Shown one piece after another: positions 9,543 to 19,341 of a stretch of DNA of 64,000 nucleotides. This DNA is from Blattabacterium cuenoti. GTDB taxonomy: Bacteria; Bacteroidota; Bacteroidia; Flavobacteriales; Blattabacteriaceae. The position numbers and the translations under genes are program-made. The DNA lies in assembly GCF_014251815.1 (NCBI RefSeq), contig NZ_CP059202.1, positions 248,001-312,000 of the forward strand, in the 5' to 3' direction. Numbering within the stretch: position 1 is the first letter of the stretch; each line of letters starts with the position of its first letter. Below the pieces are notes generated by a model, which had not been told where the DNA came from, did not search any database, and worked only from the letters and a program-made list of their open reading frames with translations.

Positions 9543-11010
9543 AAAAACTGTTAAAAAATGTTTTGGAAAAAGTGCATGTATTAAAAATAATAGGAATAAA
9601 AAATACATCTAAATTTATAGAAGGAATTTCTGTAGATTCCAAAATAGTACAACCTAATATGATTTTTGTAGCCATAAAAGGAAAAAAAACAGATGGGCAC
9701 AAATTTATTATAGATGCTATACAAAAAGGCGCTAATACTATCATTTGTGAAAAGAAATTTTTTTCTATTCATAAACATGTTACTTATGTTTTTGTTCCAA
9801 ATTCTGTGGAAGCTTTAGGGATTATATCGTCTAATTTTTACGATCATCCTACAAAAAAAATAAAATTAATAGGAATTACTGGAACAAATGGAAAAACTTC
9901 CGTAGCTACAATACTTCATCAATTATTTTCTAAAATGGGAGAAAAAAATATTCTTATTTCTACTATGTGTATAAAAATATTATCCAAAAAGTATCTTACG
10001 ACACATACAACTCCGAATGTTATTGAAATTAATAAATATTTAAATATTTCAATACAAAAAGGGTGTAAATACGCTTTTATGGAAGTAAGTTCACATGGAA
10101 TAGATCAAAAAAGAATTGCAGGATTATTATTTAAAGGGGGAGTTTTTACTAATATTACACATGATCACTTAGATTATCACAAATCTTTTCGTCATTATTT
10201 ATCTACTAAAAGACTTTTTTTTAATAATTTATCTAAAAATGCTTTTGCGTTGGTAAACTCGGATGATGAAAATTCACATCAAATTATAAAAAAAACTTCA
10301 GCTAAAATTTATTTTTATGGAATTAAAAAAAAAACAGATTTTAAAATCAAAATTTTAAAAGAAAATATTGATGGAAATCAATTACTCATTGATGGGCATC
10401 AAATATTTATCAATTTGATAGGAAGATTTAATATCTATAATTTATTGGCTAGTTATGCTACCGCTATATTATTAGGAAAAAAAAAAATGATATTGTTAAA
10501 AGCATAAGACATGTTCGCCCTATAAATGGACGTTTTGAGCAATTTATTTCTCATTCAGGTCTTCGTATTATTATAGATTATGCTCATAACCCAGATGGAT
10601 TAAAATCTGTTTTAAATACTATTAAAGCCATAAAAAAATATGATGAAAAATTAATTTGCGTCATAGGTTGTGGAGGGAATAGAGATAGAAAAAAACGTTC
10701 TTTGATGGGAAAAATTGTTTACGAAACATGTGATATACCTATTTTTACATCTGATAATCCTAGATATGAGGACATCAATAAAATATTCCATGACATGAAA
10801 AATTTTAAATCATATCTAAAAAAAAAAGATATTTTAACTTTTATGAAACGAGAAGAAGCTATTCAAACTGCAATTCAAATTGCCAAAAAAAAAGATATTA
10901 TTCTAATAGCTGGAAAAGGACATGAAACTTTTCAAGAAATCAAAGGAGTACGTTATTCTTTTAATGATATGAAAATTGTTAAACATTTGTTAGAAACTTA
11001 CGATAAGTAA
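9539..11010 (+). pseudogene. murE: UDP-MurNAc-tripeptide ligase MurE, split by a one-base shift at poly-A (may be rescued)
   Basis: Adds meso-diaminopimelate to UDP-MurNAc-L-Ala-D-Glu. Frame 1 (9539-10507) carries the N-terminal domain and the P-loop GTNGKTS, then hits a stop 17 bases after an A11 run at 10477-10487. One more A would join it to a frame open to 11010 that carries IDYAHNP, GCGGNRDRKKR and the diaminopimelate motif DNPR. The repaired protein would have about 490 residues, the family length. No other damage is visible. Options are transcriptional slippage restoring some product, a recent pseudogene, or a missed base. It overlaps ftsI by 4 bases. Confidence 0.88.
10477..10487 (+). 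repeat. A11 homopolymer at the murE frameshift
   Basis: Eleven adenines at codons for glycine and lysines. Adding one A restores the MurE reading frame downstream; as written, translation stops at 10507. Confidence 0.9.
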
Positions 11011-11011
11011 G

Positions 11012-12196
11012 ATGATTTATTTTTTTAAATACTTATTTTTTTTTAATATAAATTCTGTTTTTTACAGAGCCATTATATCTTTTTTTTTATCATTTTGCAT
11101 AGCGTTGATTTTATATCAAAAAATTATATGTTGGAATCGAAAAAATAATGTTATAGGAGAAAAGATCCGAGATCTTGGACTTTTTGGTCAAAAAGAAAAA
11201 GAAGGGACCCCAACTATGGGGGGAGTTGTTATTATATTTTCTACGTTAATTCCTACAATATTTTTTTCGACATTAAATAATGTGTATGTATTGATGTTGA
11301 TAATGACTACATTGTATATAGGTTGTATTGGCTTTATAGATGATTATATTAAAATCAAACATAATAAAAAAGGACTTAGTATAATAGGGAAAGTATTTAG
11401 TCAAATTTTATTAGGAATTTTAATTGGTATTACTATGTATTTTAATACAAGTATTTCTTCTATTCAAAAACAAAAAATAGAATCAAAAGATTCACATTTT
11501 TTTAAAGAAAAAGAATATGGGTTTAAAACGACCATCCCCATTTTATATCATAATAATGAATTTAACTATGCTTATCTTTTGAGTTGGTATAATCAAAAAT
11601 GTAAAAAATACACATGGATTGTTTTTATTCCTATTGTTGTAGGAATTATTACGTTTTTATCCAATGGAGCGAATTTAACTGATGGAATAGATGGATTAAC
11701 AGCGGGAATTTCTTCTATTATTTTTGCTACCTTATCTTTATTATCTATTATTTCTAGTAATAAAATATATTCCTCCTATTTTCATTTTATATATATTCCT
11801 AACATAGAAGAAATTATAATATTTTCTTTTTCTTTTTTAGGATCTTTAATAAGTTTTCTTTGGTATAATACTTATCCCGCTCAAATTTTTATGGGAGATA
11901 CTGGAAGTTTAACTATAGGAGGAGTTATTGCTACATTAGCTATTATAAATAGAAAAGAATTAATATTGCCTATTTTATGTGGAATTTTTTTTGTTGAAAA
12001 TATTTCTGTAATCATGCAAGTATTGTATTTTAGATTTTCTAAAAAAAAATATGGGATAGGAAAAAGAATTTTTATTATGGCACCTTTACATCATCATTTT
12101 CAAAAACTAGGATATCATGAAAATAAGATTTTCAATCGTTTTATTATCATACAAATGATGCTCTCTATGTTAGTGTTTATTTTATTAATTATATAA
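11012..12196 (+). CDS. mraY: Phospho-MurNAc-pentapeptide transferase MraY
   Basis: Integral membrane enzyme that loads phospho-MurNAc-pentapeptide onto undecaprenyl phosphate to make lipid I. Its 394 residues hold about ten membrane segments. The Mg-binding aspartates are present in IDDYIK (about residue 109) and NLTDGIDGL (about 220), and the motif MAPLHHHF is near residue 353. A longer loop at about 147-195 is typical of Bacteroidetes forms. It starts one base after the murE stop. murF, which separates murE and mraY in many bacteria, is not in this cluster. Confidence 0.95.
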   Translation: MIYFFKYLFFFNINSVFYRAIISFFLSFCIALILYQKIICWNRKNNVIGEKIRDLGLFGQKEKEGTPTMGGVVIIFSTLIPTIFFSTLNNVYVLMLIMTTLYIGCIGFIDDYIKIKHNKKGLSIIGKVFSQILLGILIGITMYFNTSISSIQKQKIESKDSHFFKEKEYGFKTTIPILYHNNEFNYAYLLSWYNQKCKKYTWIVFIPIVVGIITFLSNGANLTDGIDGLTAGISSIIFATLSLLSIISSNKIYSSYFHFIYIPNIEEIIIFSFSFLGSLISFLWYNTYPAQIFMGDTGSLTIGGVIATLAIINRKELILPILCGIFFVENISVIMQVLYFRFSKKKYGIGKRIFIMAPLHHHFQKLGYHENKIFNRFIIIQMMLSMLVFILLII

Positions 12197-12208
12197 TAAA
12201 AACAAAAA

Positions 12209-13563
12209 ATGAAAAAAAAATTCATAATTGTATTAGGGGGAGGAGAAAGTGGAGTAGGAGCAGCTTTATTAGCTAAAAAAAATGGATTCAAAATATTTTT
12301 ATCAGATTCTGGAATGATTCTAAATAAATACAGAAAAATTTTAATAGAAAATAAAATTCCTTTTGAAGAAAAAGGCCATACAGATAATATGATTATTCAA
12401 AATGCTATTAAAGTGATAAAAAGTCCTGGAATTTCTAGAAACAATCCTTTGATAAAAAAAATCAATTTTTTAGGAATTCCTATACAATCCGAATTAGAGT
12501 TTGGAAAAAATTTTTTAAAAAATTCTTATGTCATCGGAATTACAGGAAGTAATGGAAAAACTACAACATGTTCCATTATTTATAAAATACTTAAAAAAAA
12601 AGGAATCAATGTAGGAATAGCAGGAAATATAGGACATAGTTTTTCTAAAGAAGTCATAAAAAAAAAGACGTTTATATATTAGAAATGAGTAGTTTTCAAT
12701 TAGATGATTGTTTCAATTTCCGTTCAAATATCGCAGTATTATTAAATATAACAAGAGATCACTTAAATAAATATGACTACAACATTGATAATTACATTGA
12801 TTCTAAATTTAAAATAGCGACTTTTCAAAAAAAAGAAGATATTTTCATTTATAATTATGACGATCCTATTATAAGAGAGGGGTTAAATAAATACTCTATT
12901 GAGTCTCAATGTATTCCTTTTTCTATAAAGGAAGAATTACATACAGGCGCTTATATAAAAGATAAAAAAATATTTATTAGAAATAAAAAAAAACAAGAAA
13001 TATATTTACTAAATGTAAAAAATATTCCTTTAACAGGAGATCATAATCTTTATAACATTATGGCTTCATCAATTATATCCGAAATATTAAACGTAAAAAA
13101 GGAATCAGTAATTTCTATATTATCAAAATTGAAATCTATAGAACACCGTATGGAAAAAATACGAAGTATAAATGGAGTTCAATTTATTAATGACTCTAAA
13201 GCCACTAATGTAAATGCAGTTTTTTATGCATTAAAAAGTACAAACGCACCTATCATATGGATAGCAGGAGGAGAAGATAAAGGAAACAATTATATAGAAT
13301 TAATTCCTTTAGTGAAACAAAAAGTAAAAGCTATAATTTGTTTAGGAAAAAATAATAAAAAAATTACAAATTTTTTTGAAAAGATTATTGATATTATTTT
13401 GGATACAAATAATATTAAGAAAGCTGTTTATATGGCTTATATATTATCTTCCCATGGAGATAATGTTTTATTTTCTCCTGCTTGTTCTAGTTTTGATCTT
13501 TTTAAAGATTATAAAGAAAGAGGAAACAAATTTAAACAAGAAGTAATCAAACTGAGTTTATGA
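12209..13563 (+). pseudogene. murD: UDP-MurNAc-alanine:D-glutamate ligase MurD, split by a one-base shift at poly-A (may be rescued)
   Basis: Adds D-glutamate to UDP-MurNAc-L-Ala. The first frame (12209-12682) carries the N-terminal UDP-binding domain and the P-loop GSNGKTT, then stops just after an A9 run at 12658-12666. With one extra A the frame runs through DVYILEMSSFQLDD to 13563, giving about 451 residues, the normal length. The second part keeps NDSKATN and the C-terminal ligase domain. The defect matches that in murE: one A too few in a poly-A run with an intact frame beyond. It overlaps ftsW by 4 bases. Confidence 0.88.
12658..12666 (+). repeat. A9 homopolymer at the murD frameshift
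   Basis: Nine adenines encoding lysines. One more A would fuse the two halves of MurD; as written, translation ends at 12682. Confidence 0.9.
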
Positions 13564-14753
13564 AAATTTATAATAAAATAGGCCTATTTTTAAATAAATA
13601 CATAAAAGGAGATAGATATTTATGGGCTTTCATATCTTTGTTAGCTATATTTTCCTTTCTGCCAGTTTATTCTGCTAGCACAAATTTAGTTTCTACATAT
13701 GGAGGAACAAATACAGTATTTAGTTATTTATTAAAACATGCTCTTTTTTTGTTAGTTGGCTTTTGTATCCTTTTTTTCACTCAATTCATAGACTATAAAT
13801 ATTTTTACCGTATGTCTATTTTTTCCATGCCTATCGTATTCATTTTATTAATTTTCACGATAACTCAAAGAAAAGAATTGGATGGAGTGAATGCTTCTCG
13901 TTGGTTACATATTCCTATTATAAATATATCTTTTCAAACTTCCAATATTGCTGGATTAGTTCTTTTCGTTTATTGTGCTAGATATTTATCTAAAAAAAAG
14001 AAAGAACGAATAAATTTCATCAATTCTTTTTTTCCTTTGTTGTTTCCAGTCTTTTTTATTATTGGATTAATTTTCCCTGCCAATGGTTCTACTGCTGCTA
14101 TTGTTTTTATATCCGTTTTAATTTTACTTTTCATAGGAGGATACCCATTCACAAGTATCATAGGGGTTTTTTTAATGGGAATTTTATTTTCAGGAATATA
14201 TATTTATTCTGTTATTAAATGGGGAAAACCTATGAATAGGGTTTATACATGGAAAAGTCGTATAGAAAAATTTTTGGATCATGAATCTGAAGAAAGTTAT
14301 CAAATGAAACAATCTAAAACAGCTATAGTTTTAGGGAATAAATTTGGTCGTGGACCTGGAAAAAGTGTTTTCAAGGCTTTTTTACCACAATCATCCTCAG
14401 ATTTTATTTATTCTATTATAATCGAAGAATACGGATCTGTTGGAGGGGTGATCCTTTTATTCATTTATATACTAATTCTAATCAGAATTATGATAATAGC
14501 TACGAAAGTACAAAATTATTTTTGTTCTTTATTGGTCCTTGCCGTAGGTTATCCTATTATCAATCAGGCCCTTATTAATATGGGAATAGCTGTTGGTTTA
14601 TTTCCAGTTACAGGACAAACTTTACCACTGATTAGTGCTGGAGGCACTTCTATGTGGGTCACTTTCTTTAGTTTTGGTATTATATTAAGTGTCAGTCGAA
14701 TAATATATAAGAACTCGACAGATAAAATTATAATTCATAATGAATCACATTAA
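13560..14753 (+). CDS. ftsW: FtsW, septal peptidoglycan polymerase (SEDS family)
   Basis: A 397-residue membrane protein with about ten hydrophobic helices that polymerises lipid II at the septum together with FtsI. SEDS-family signatures can be seen: the stretch PMNRVYTWKSRIEKFLD in the large loop, the conserved GPGKSVFKAFLPQSSSDFIYS region and the C-terminal GLFPVTGQTLPLISAGG motif. Its ATG overlaps the murD stop and its end overlaps murG by 14 bases. No truncation is seen. The related RodA is not in this window. Confidence 0.95.
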   Translation: MKIYNKIGLFLNKYIKGDRYLWAFISLLAIFSFLPVYSASTNLVSTYGGTNTVFSYLLKHALFLLVGFCILFFTQFIDYKYFYRMSIFSMPIVFILLIFTITQRKELDGVNASRWLHIPIINISFQTSNIAGLVLFVYCARYLSKKKKERINFINSFFPLLFPVFFIIGLIFPANGSTAAIVFISVLILLFIGGYPFTSIIGVFLMGILFSGIYIYSVIKWGKPMNRVYTWKSRIEKFLDHESEESYQMKQSKTAIVLGNKFGRGPGKSVFKAFLPQSSSDFIYSIIIEEYGSVGGVILLFIYILILIRIMIIATKVQNYFCSLLVLAVGYPIINQALINMGIAVGLFPVTGQTLPLISAGGTSMWVTFFSFGIILSVSRIIYKNSTDKIIIHNESH

Positions 14754-15858
14754 TCATAACATTCCACCTAGAATAATTATTGGGAGTGGAGGGACCGGTG
14801 GACATATATATCCAGGAATAGCTATTGCTAATGAACTTAAAAAAAAAATTCCAAAAATTGATATTTTGTTTATTGGATCTAAAAACCACATGGAAATGCG
14901 AGAAATCCCCAGATTTGGATATTCCATTGAAGAAATTTGTATTTCAGGTGGAATAAACAAATTTTTTTCTATGTCAGCTTGGATTGTGTCTATGCAACTA
15001 ATATATAGTTTATTTTTGGCTAACAAAATTATTAAAAAGTTTTCTCCAGATATAGTTATTGGAACAGGTGGATTTGTCAGTTTTCCTACTTTATATGCTG
15101 CAAAAAAAAATAAAATACCTATCTTGATTCAAGAACAGAATTCTTTTCCTGGATTGACCAATAGAATATTTTCTCGTTATGCAAATAAAATATGCATTGC
15201 TTATGAACAAGCAAAAAAGTACTTTCCAAAGGAAAAAACGGTTGTAACCGGAAATCCAGTAAGATCTGAAATATTACAACAATTACCTAGTAAAGAAAAA
15301 GCTTGTATTCATTTAGGATTAAAAAGAACAAAACCTATTATTTTATCTATAGGAGGAAGTCAAGGATCCAATAGTATGAATAAGGCTTGGATAAAAGGAT
15401 TAAAAAAGATAATAGAATGGGATATGCAACTGATTTGGCAGGTAGGAAAATTAGATTTTCATAAAATCAAAAAAGATAAAATATCTCATCATTCTAATAT
15501 TATTTTTATGGAATTTATTGAAAATATACCAGTATATTATGCAGCGGCAGACATCATAGTATCTAGAGCTGGAGCTTTAACTATATCAGAAATATGTTTA
15601 GTAGGAAAACCATATATATTGATTCCTTTTCCTGGGTCCTCAAATGATCATCAAAATAAAAATGCGAAAATATTAGAAGAAAAAAAAGCGGCTTTAATTA
15701 TAAAAAATGAGGAAATAGAGCAAAAACTAGTGAATTCTGTTATACAATTAGTGAATGATCACAACATGAAAGAAAAAATGACAAGAAACATATTAAAATT
15801 AGGAAAACCTCAAGCAACAAACGATATTATAAACGAGATTTTACAAATTATTTTATGA
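14740..15858 (+). CDS. murG: UDP-GlcNAc:lipid I N-acetylglucosaminyltransferase MurG
   Basis: Peripheral inner-membrane glycosyltransferase that converts lipid I into lipid II. It has 372 residues, a usual length. The N-terminal donor/acceptor loop GSGGTGGHIYPG is at about residues 15-26, and the C-terminal UDP-GlcNAc site includes SRAGALTISE and PFPGSSNDHQ. Both Rossmann-type halves are complete. It overlaps ftsW by 14 bases and murC by 4 bases, consistent with one tightly packed transcript. Confidence 0.96.
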   Translation: MNHINHNIPPRIIIGSGGTGGHIYPGIAIANELKKKIPKIDILFIGSKNHMEMREIPRFGYSIEEICISGGINKFFSMSAWIVSMQLIYSLFLANKIIKKFSPDIVIGTGGFVSFPTLYAAKKNKIPILIQEQNSFPGLTNRIFSRYANKICIAYEQAKKYFPKEKTVVTGNPVRSEILQQLPSKEKACIHLGLKRTKPIILSIGGSQGSNSMNKAWIKGLKKIIEWDMQLIWQVGKLDFHKIKKDKISHHSNIIFMEFIENIPVYYAAADIIVSRAGALTISEICLVGKPYILIPFPGSSNDHQNKNAKILEEKKAALIIKNEEIEQKLVNSVIQLVNDHNMKEKMTRNILKLGKPQATNDIINEILQIIL

Positions 15859-17246
15859 ATTTAAACAAAATTGATTCTTTTTATTTTATAGGAATAGGAG
15901 GAATAGGGATGAGTTCCTTAGCTAGATATTTTAACACTATGGGGAAAACTGTTTATGGTCATGATAAGAATAAAACTTTTTTGACAAAAGAATTAGAAAA
16001 AGAAGGAATATCCATCAATTATCATGATAGTATTGAAACATTACCCAAGTGGGTGTTATCTCAACAATGTTTGATTGTATACACTTCAGCTATTCCTAGT
16101 CATCATAAACAATGGATGTATTTAATAAAATATGGAAAAAATATAAAAAAACGCTCTCAAGTATTATCTTTAATTACAGAAAACGCTATTTGCATAGCCA
16201 TAGGAGGAACACATGGAAAAACAACGACTTGTACCTTATTAGGACATATTTTATATAGTGTAGGAATGAATGTCACTGCTTTTTTAGGAGGAATATCTGA
16301 AAATTATCAATCGAATTTAATATTGAATAGAATATTGAATAGAAAAAAAATTTTTTTGGTAGAAGCCGATGAATTTGACCATTCTTTTTTATACTTATCT
16401 CCTAATATAGCATGTTTGACCTCTTTAGACCAAGACCATGTTGATACTTATCCCAAAAAAGAATCTTTGAAAAAAGCTTATATAACTTTTTCAAAAAGAG
16501 TAAAAAAACCATATAAAAAAATCTTTCTTTGTAAAGAAGAATCTTTTCTATCTAATCACGCTATATATTATTCTGTATTGAAAAAAGAAAATTATTATTC
16601 CAATCATCTTTATATGAAAGAAAATAAATGGTATTTTGATTTTCATACTCCTATCAAAACATGGAAATCTTTACCTTTGCCCATTCCAGGTAAACATAAT
16701 TTAAAAAACATTACTGCCGCATTATCTATATCTGATTATTTAAAAATTCCTGAAGAAAAAATTAGGAAAGCTTTATTTTTATTTAAAGGGATTAAAAGAA
16801 GATATTCTATTCATTATCAATCTTCAAAAAAAATATATATAGATGATTATGCACATCATCCTACAGAAATCAATGCTTTAATCGATACTGTAAGAGAATG
16901 TTTTCCAAACAAAAAAATATTGGGGATTTTTCAACCTCATTTATTTAGTAGAACTCAATTTTTTGAAGAATCTTTTGCGAAAAGTTTAGAACGTCTTGAT
17001 ACTTTAATATTATTAGATATTTATCCAGCTAGAGAATTCCCCATAAATGGGATTAATTCTAGTAATTTATTAAAAAAAATTAAAATGAACTCTAAAGAAA
17101 TATCTACTATGCCCCAAGTTTTAGAAAAGGTTAAAAAAAAATGTTTTGATATTATTATGACAATAGGCGCTGGAGATATAGATACCTTAATTATTCCTAT
17201 CAAAGAATGGTTGTGTAAACGATATGGAAAAATAAATGAAAAATAA
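15855..17246 (+). CDS. murC: UDP-N-acetylmuramate:L-alanine ligase MurC
   Basis: Cytosolic ATP-dependent ligase that adds the first residue of the stem peptide. At 463 residues it is full length, with the N-terminal motif GIGGIGMSS, the P-loop GGTHGKTTT at about residues 116-124, EADEFDHSF, and DDYAHHPTE in the C-terminal part. Unlike murE and murD it is not frameshifted. It contains a perfect 12-base tandem duplication (16319-16342) giving ILNRILNR just ahead of a lysine run. It overlaps ftsQ by 11 bases. Confidence 0.96.
   Translation: MNLNKIDSFYFIGIGGIGMSSLARYFNTMGKTVYGHDKNKTFLTKELEKEGISINYHDSIETLPKWVLSQQCLIVYTSAIPSHHKQWMYLIKYGKNIKKRSQVLSLITENAICIAIGGTHGKTTTCTLLGHILYSVGMNVTAFLGGISENYQSNLILNRILNRKKIFLVEADEFDHSFLYLSPNIACLTSLDQDHVDTYPKKESLKKAYITFSKRVKKPYKKIFLCKEESFLSNHAIYYSVLKKENYYSNHLYMKENKWYFDFHTPIKTWKSLPLPIPGKHNLKNITAALSISDYLKIPEEKIRKALFLFKGIKRRYSIHYQSSKKIYIDDYAHHPTEINALIDTVRECFPNKKILGIFQPHLFSRTQFFEESFAKSLERLDTLILLDIYPAREFPINGINSSNLLKKIKMNSKEISTMPQVLEKVKKKCFDIIMTIGAGDIDTLIIPIKEWLCKRYGKINEK
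16319..16342 (+). repeat. Two-copy 12-base tandem repeat inside murC
   Basis: AATATTGAATAG occurs twice in direct tandem, keeping frame and duplicating four residues in a loop between the P-loop and EADEF motifs. Confidence 0.85.
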
Positions 17247-17958
17247 TAAAACATTCTTGATTTTATTGTTATATATAATTTGTATGATTCCGTTTTTTTA
17301 TTTTTCTCAAAAAACACATAAAAATAGAATTGTAAAAAAATTTAATATTGTTATTGATCCCTTATCTGAAAATCATTTTATAAATGAAGAAATTGTTAAA
17401 AAGATTCTGTTTTATAAAACAGAAGAAATTGAAAAAAAAATTGGTCAATTATGTATATTGATAATGGAAAAAAAATTAAATAATTATCCTTTTATAAAAA
17501 AATCTGAAGTGTTTCTTAGTGTGGATGGGACTCTAAACATTAGAATTTTGCAAAAAGAACCCATATTAAGAATCAAGAATGGAAATAAAGAATATTATCT
17601 TACCAAAGATGCGGAAAATTTAGAACTTTCTTCTTTTTTTTCACCAAAAGTTATATTGGCAAAAGGAGCATTTTCAAAAGAAGAAAAAAAATATTTAACA
17701 AATTTAATAAAATTTATAAATTCTGATGAGTTATTGAAAAACCAAATTATTAGCATAAAAAAAAATAACGAAAATTCATTTATTTTAATACCCAAAATCG
17801 GAAATCATCATATTATATTAGGAAATATAAAGGATTTTAAAAATAAATTGAATAAATTAAAAGCATTTTATAAGCAGTACCTAAATAAAATAGATATTGA
17901 TCAATACAAAAGGATTGATTTGCAATATAAAGACCAAGTAGTCGCAAAAAAAAGATAA
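17236..17958 (+). CDS. ftsQ: FtsQ/DivIB-like cell division protein
   Basis: A 240-residue protein with one N-terminal membrane helix (about residues 5-21) and a periplasmic region. The segment FNIVIDPLSENHFINEEIVKKIL corresponds to a POTRA-like domain and VFLSVDGTLNIRILQKEPILRI to the following FtsQ region. FtsQ recruits FtsL/FtsB to the divisome. Identification rests partly on its slot between murC and ftsA, where Bacteroidetes keep ftsQ. The protein is lysine-rich, as expected from AT bias. Confidence 0.85.
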   Translation: MKNNKTFLILLLYIICMIPFFYFSQKTHKNRIVKKFNIVIDPLSENHFINEEIVKKILFYKTEEIEKKIGQLCILIMEKKLNNYPFIKKSEVFLSVDGTLNIRILQKEPILRIKNGNKEYYLTKDAENLELSSFFSPKVILAKGAFSKEEKKYLTNLIKFINSDELLKNQIISIKKNNENSFILIPKIGNHHIILGNIKDFKNKLNKLKAFYKQYLNKIDIDQYKRIDLQYKDQVVAKKR

Positions 17959-17962
17959 GTCT

Positions 17963-19330
17963 ATGGAATATCAAGATGTAGCTATCGGTCTTGATGTGGG
18001 AACCACGAAGATTGTAGCTATGGTAGGAAGGAGAAATGAATATAATAAGATTGAGATCTTAGGCATAGGTAGATCTAAAAGTGTAGGTGTGCATAGAGGG
18101 GTTGTAAATAATATAACTCAAACAATTGAGGCTATTCGTGAAGCAGTATCGGAGGCGGAGCATAGTTCTGGGTTAAAAGTAAAAGAAGTTATTGTTGGAA
18201 TAGCTGGACAACATATTAGAAGTTTACAACATAATGATTATATTACTAGATCAGATTTTGAAAATGTCATCAGTCAAAAAGATATACAAAAATTAATAGA
18301 TCAAGTTCATAAAATGGTGATGCAACCAGGAGAAGAAATTATTCATGTACTTCCACAAGAATATAAAGTTGATAGTCAAGCAGAAATAGGAGAACCTATA
18401 GGAATGTATGGAAGTCGTTTAGAAGCAAACTTTCATGTAGTAGTAGGACAAATCTCTTCTATACGAAATATTGGAAGATGTGTTAAAGCTGCAGGATTGA
18501 ATTTAGCTGATATGACTTTAGAACCTTTAGCTTCTGCTGAAGCTGTATTAAGTACAGAAGAAAGAGAAGCAGGAGTGGCTTTAGTAGATATAGGAGGGGG
18601 GACTACAGATATTGCTATCTTTAAAGATAACATTATTCGTCATACTGCCGTTATCCCTTTTGGAGGGAATGTCATAACTGAAAATATAAAAACAGATTGT
18701 CTGATTATTGAACGGCAAGCAGAATTATTGAAAATAAAATTTGGATCTGCATGGCCAGGAGAAAACAAGGAGACAGAAATTGTTTGTATCCCTGGATTAA
18801 GAGGTCGTGACCCTAAAGAAATTTCTTTAAAACACCTTTCCCAAATTATTCATCTACGAGTATGTGAAATTTTGGAACAAGTAAATGTGGAAATCAAAAA
18901 TTATGGAAATGAAGAGCAAAAGAAAAGACTTATTGCAGGATTAGTTATGACAGGGGGGGGGGCTCAACTTCAACATATCCGTCCGTTAACAGAATATATT
19001 ACGGGGATGGATGTTCGTATAGGTTATTCTAATGAACATATTGCAGGAGGAGAAAATGGTATTATAAATAATCCAGAATACGCTACGTCTATAGGATTAG
19101 TAATAAAAGGACTTAATGATAAAAAAAAATATCTTTGTAAAAACCCAGATATGGGACATAGATATGATGAAAATTCTGAGTTTATTTCTACAAAATTTTA
19201 TAATAAAAATCGTAGATTAAGTTATAATTATGATGAAGATCATAAAAATAAAAAAAATAAAAAAAAATCAAAATCTTTTCTTGAAATTTGGGCAGATAAG
19301 TTCCGTCAAATATTGAATGATACAGAATAA
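17963..19330 (+). CDS. ftsA: FtsA, actin-like divisome protein
   Basis: Anchors FtsZ filaments to the membrane. The 455 residues show the actin fold motifs: phosphate 1 GLDVGTTK (about 9-16), DIGGGTTDIAIF (about 208) and phosphate 2 MTGGGAQLQ (about 329). The C-terminal region ends with an amphipathic stretch (SFLEIWADKFRQIL) suitable for membrane binding. The TGGG codons are written as a G10 run (18953-18962), very unusual in such AT-rich DNA. It starts 4 bases after ftsQ and is followed by ftsZ. Confidence 0.96.
   Translation: MEYQDVAIGLDVGTTKIVAMVGRRNEYNKIEILGIGRSKSVGVHRGVVNNITQTIEAIREAVSEAEHSSGLKVKEVIVGIAGQHIRSLQHNDYITRSDFENVISQKDIQKLIDQVHKMVMQPGEEIIHVLPQEYKVDSQAEIGEPIGMYGSRLEANFHVVVGQISSIRNIGRCVKAAGLNLADMTLEPLASAEAVLSTEEREAGVALVDIGGGTTDIAIFKDNIIRHTAVIPFGGNVITENIKTDCLIIERQAELLKIKFGSAWPGENKETEIVCIPGLRGRDPKEISLKHLSQIIHLRVCEILEQVNVEIKNYGNEEQKKRLIAGLVMTGGGAQLQHIRPLTEYITGMDVRIGYSNEHIAGGENGIINNPEYATSIGLVIKGLNDKKKYLCKNPDMGHRYDENSEFISTKFYNKNRRLSYNYDEDHKNKKNKKKSKSFLEIWADKFRQILNDTE
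18953..18962 (+). repeat. G10 homopolymer in the ftsA phosphate-binding motif
   Basis: Ten consecutive guanines encode G331-G333 and the first base of A334. The frame is intact. Synonymous GGA or GGT codons dominate elsewhere in the window. Confidence 0.9.
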
Positions 19331-19341
19331 TAAATCATGAA

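Noticed and set aside
10507..10702. A real intergenic gap inside murE
   Set aside because: The stretch codes for MurE residues in the shifted frame (IDYAHNP, GCGGNRDRKK), so it belongs to the broken gene.
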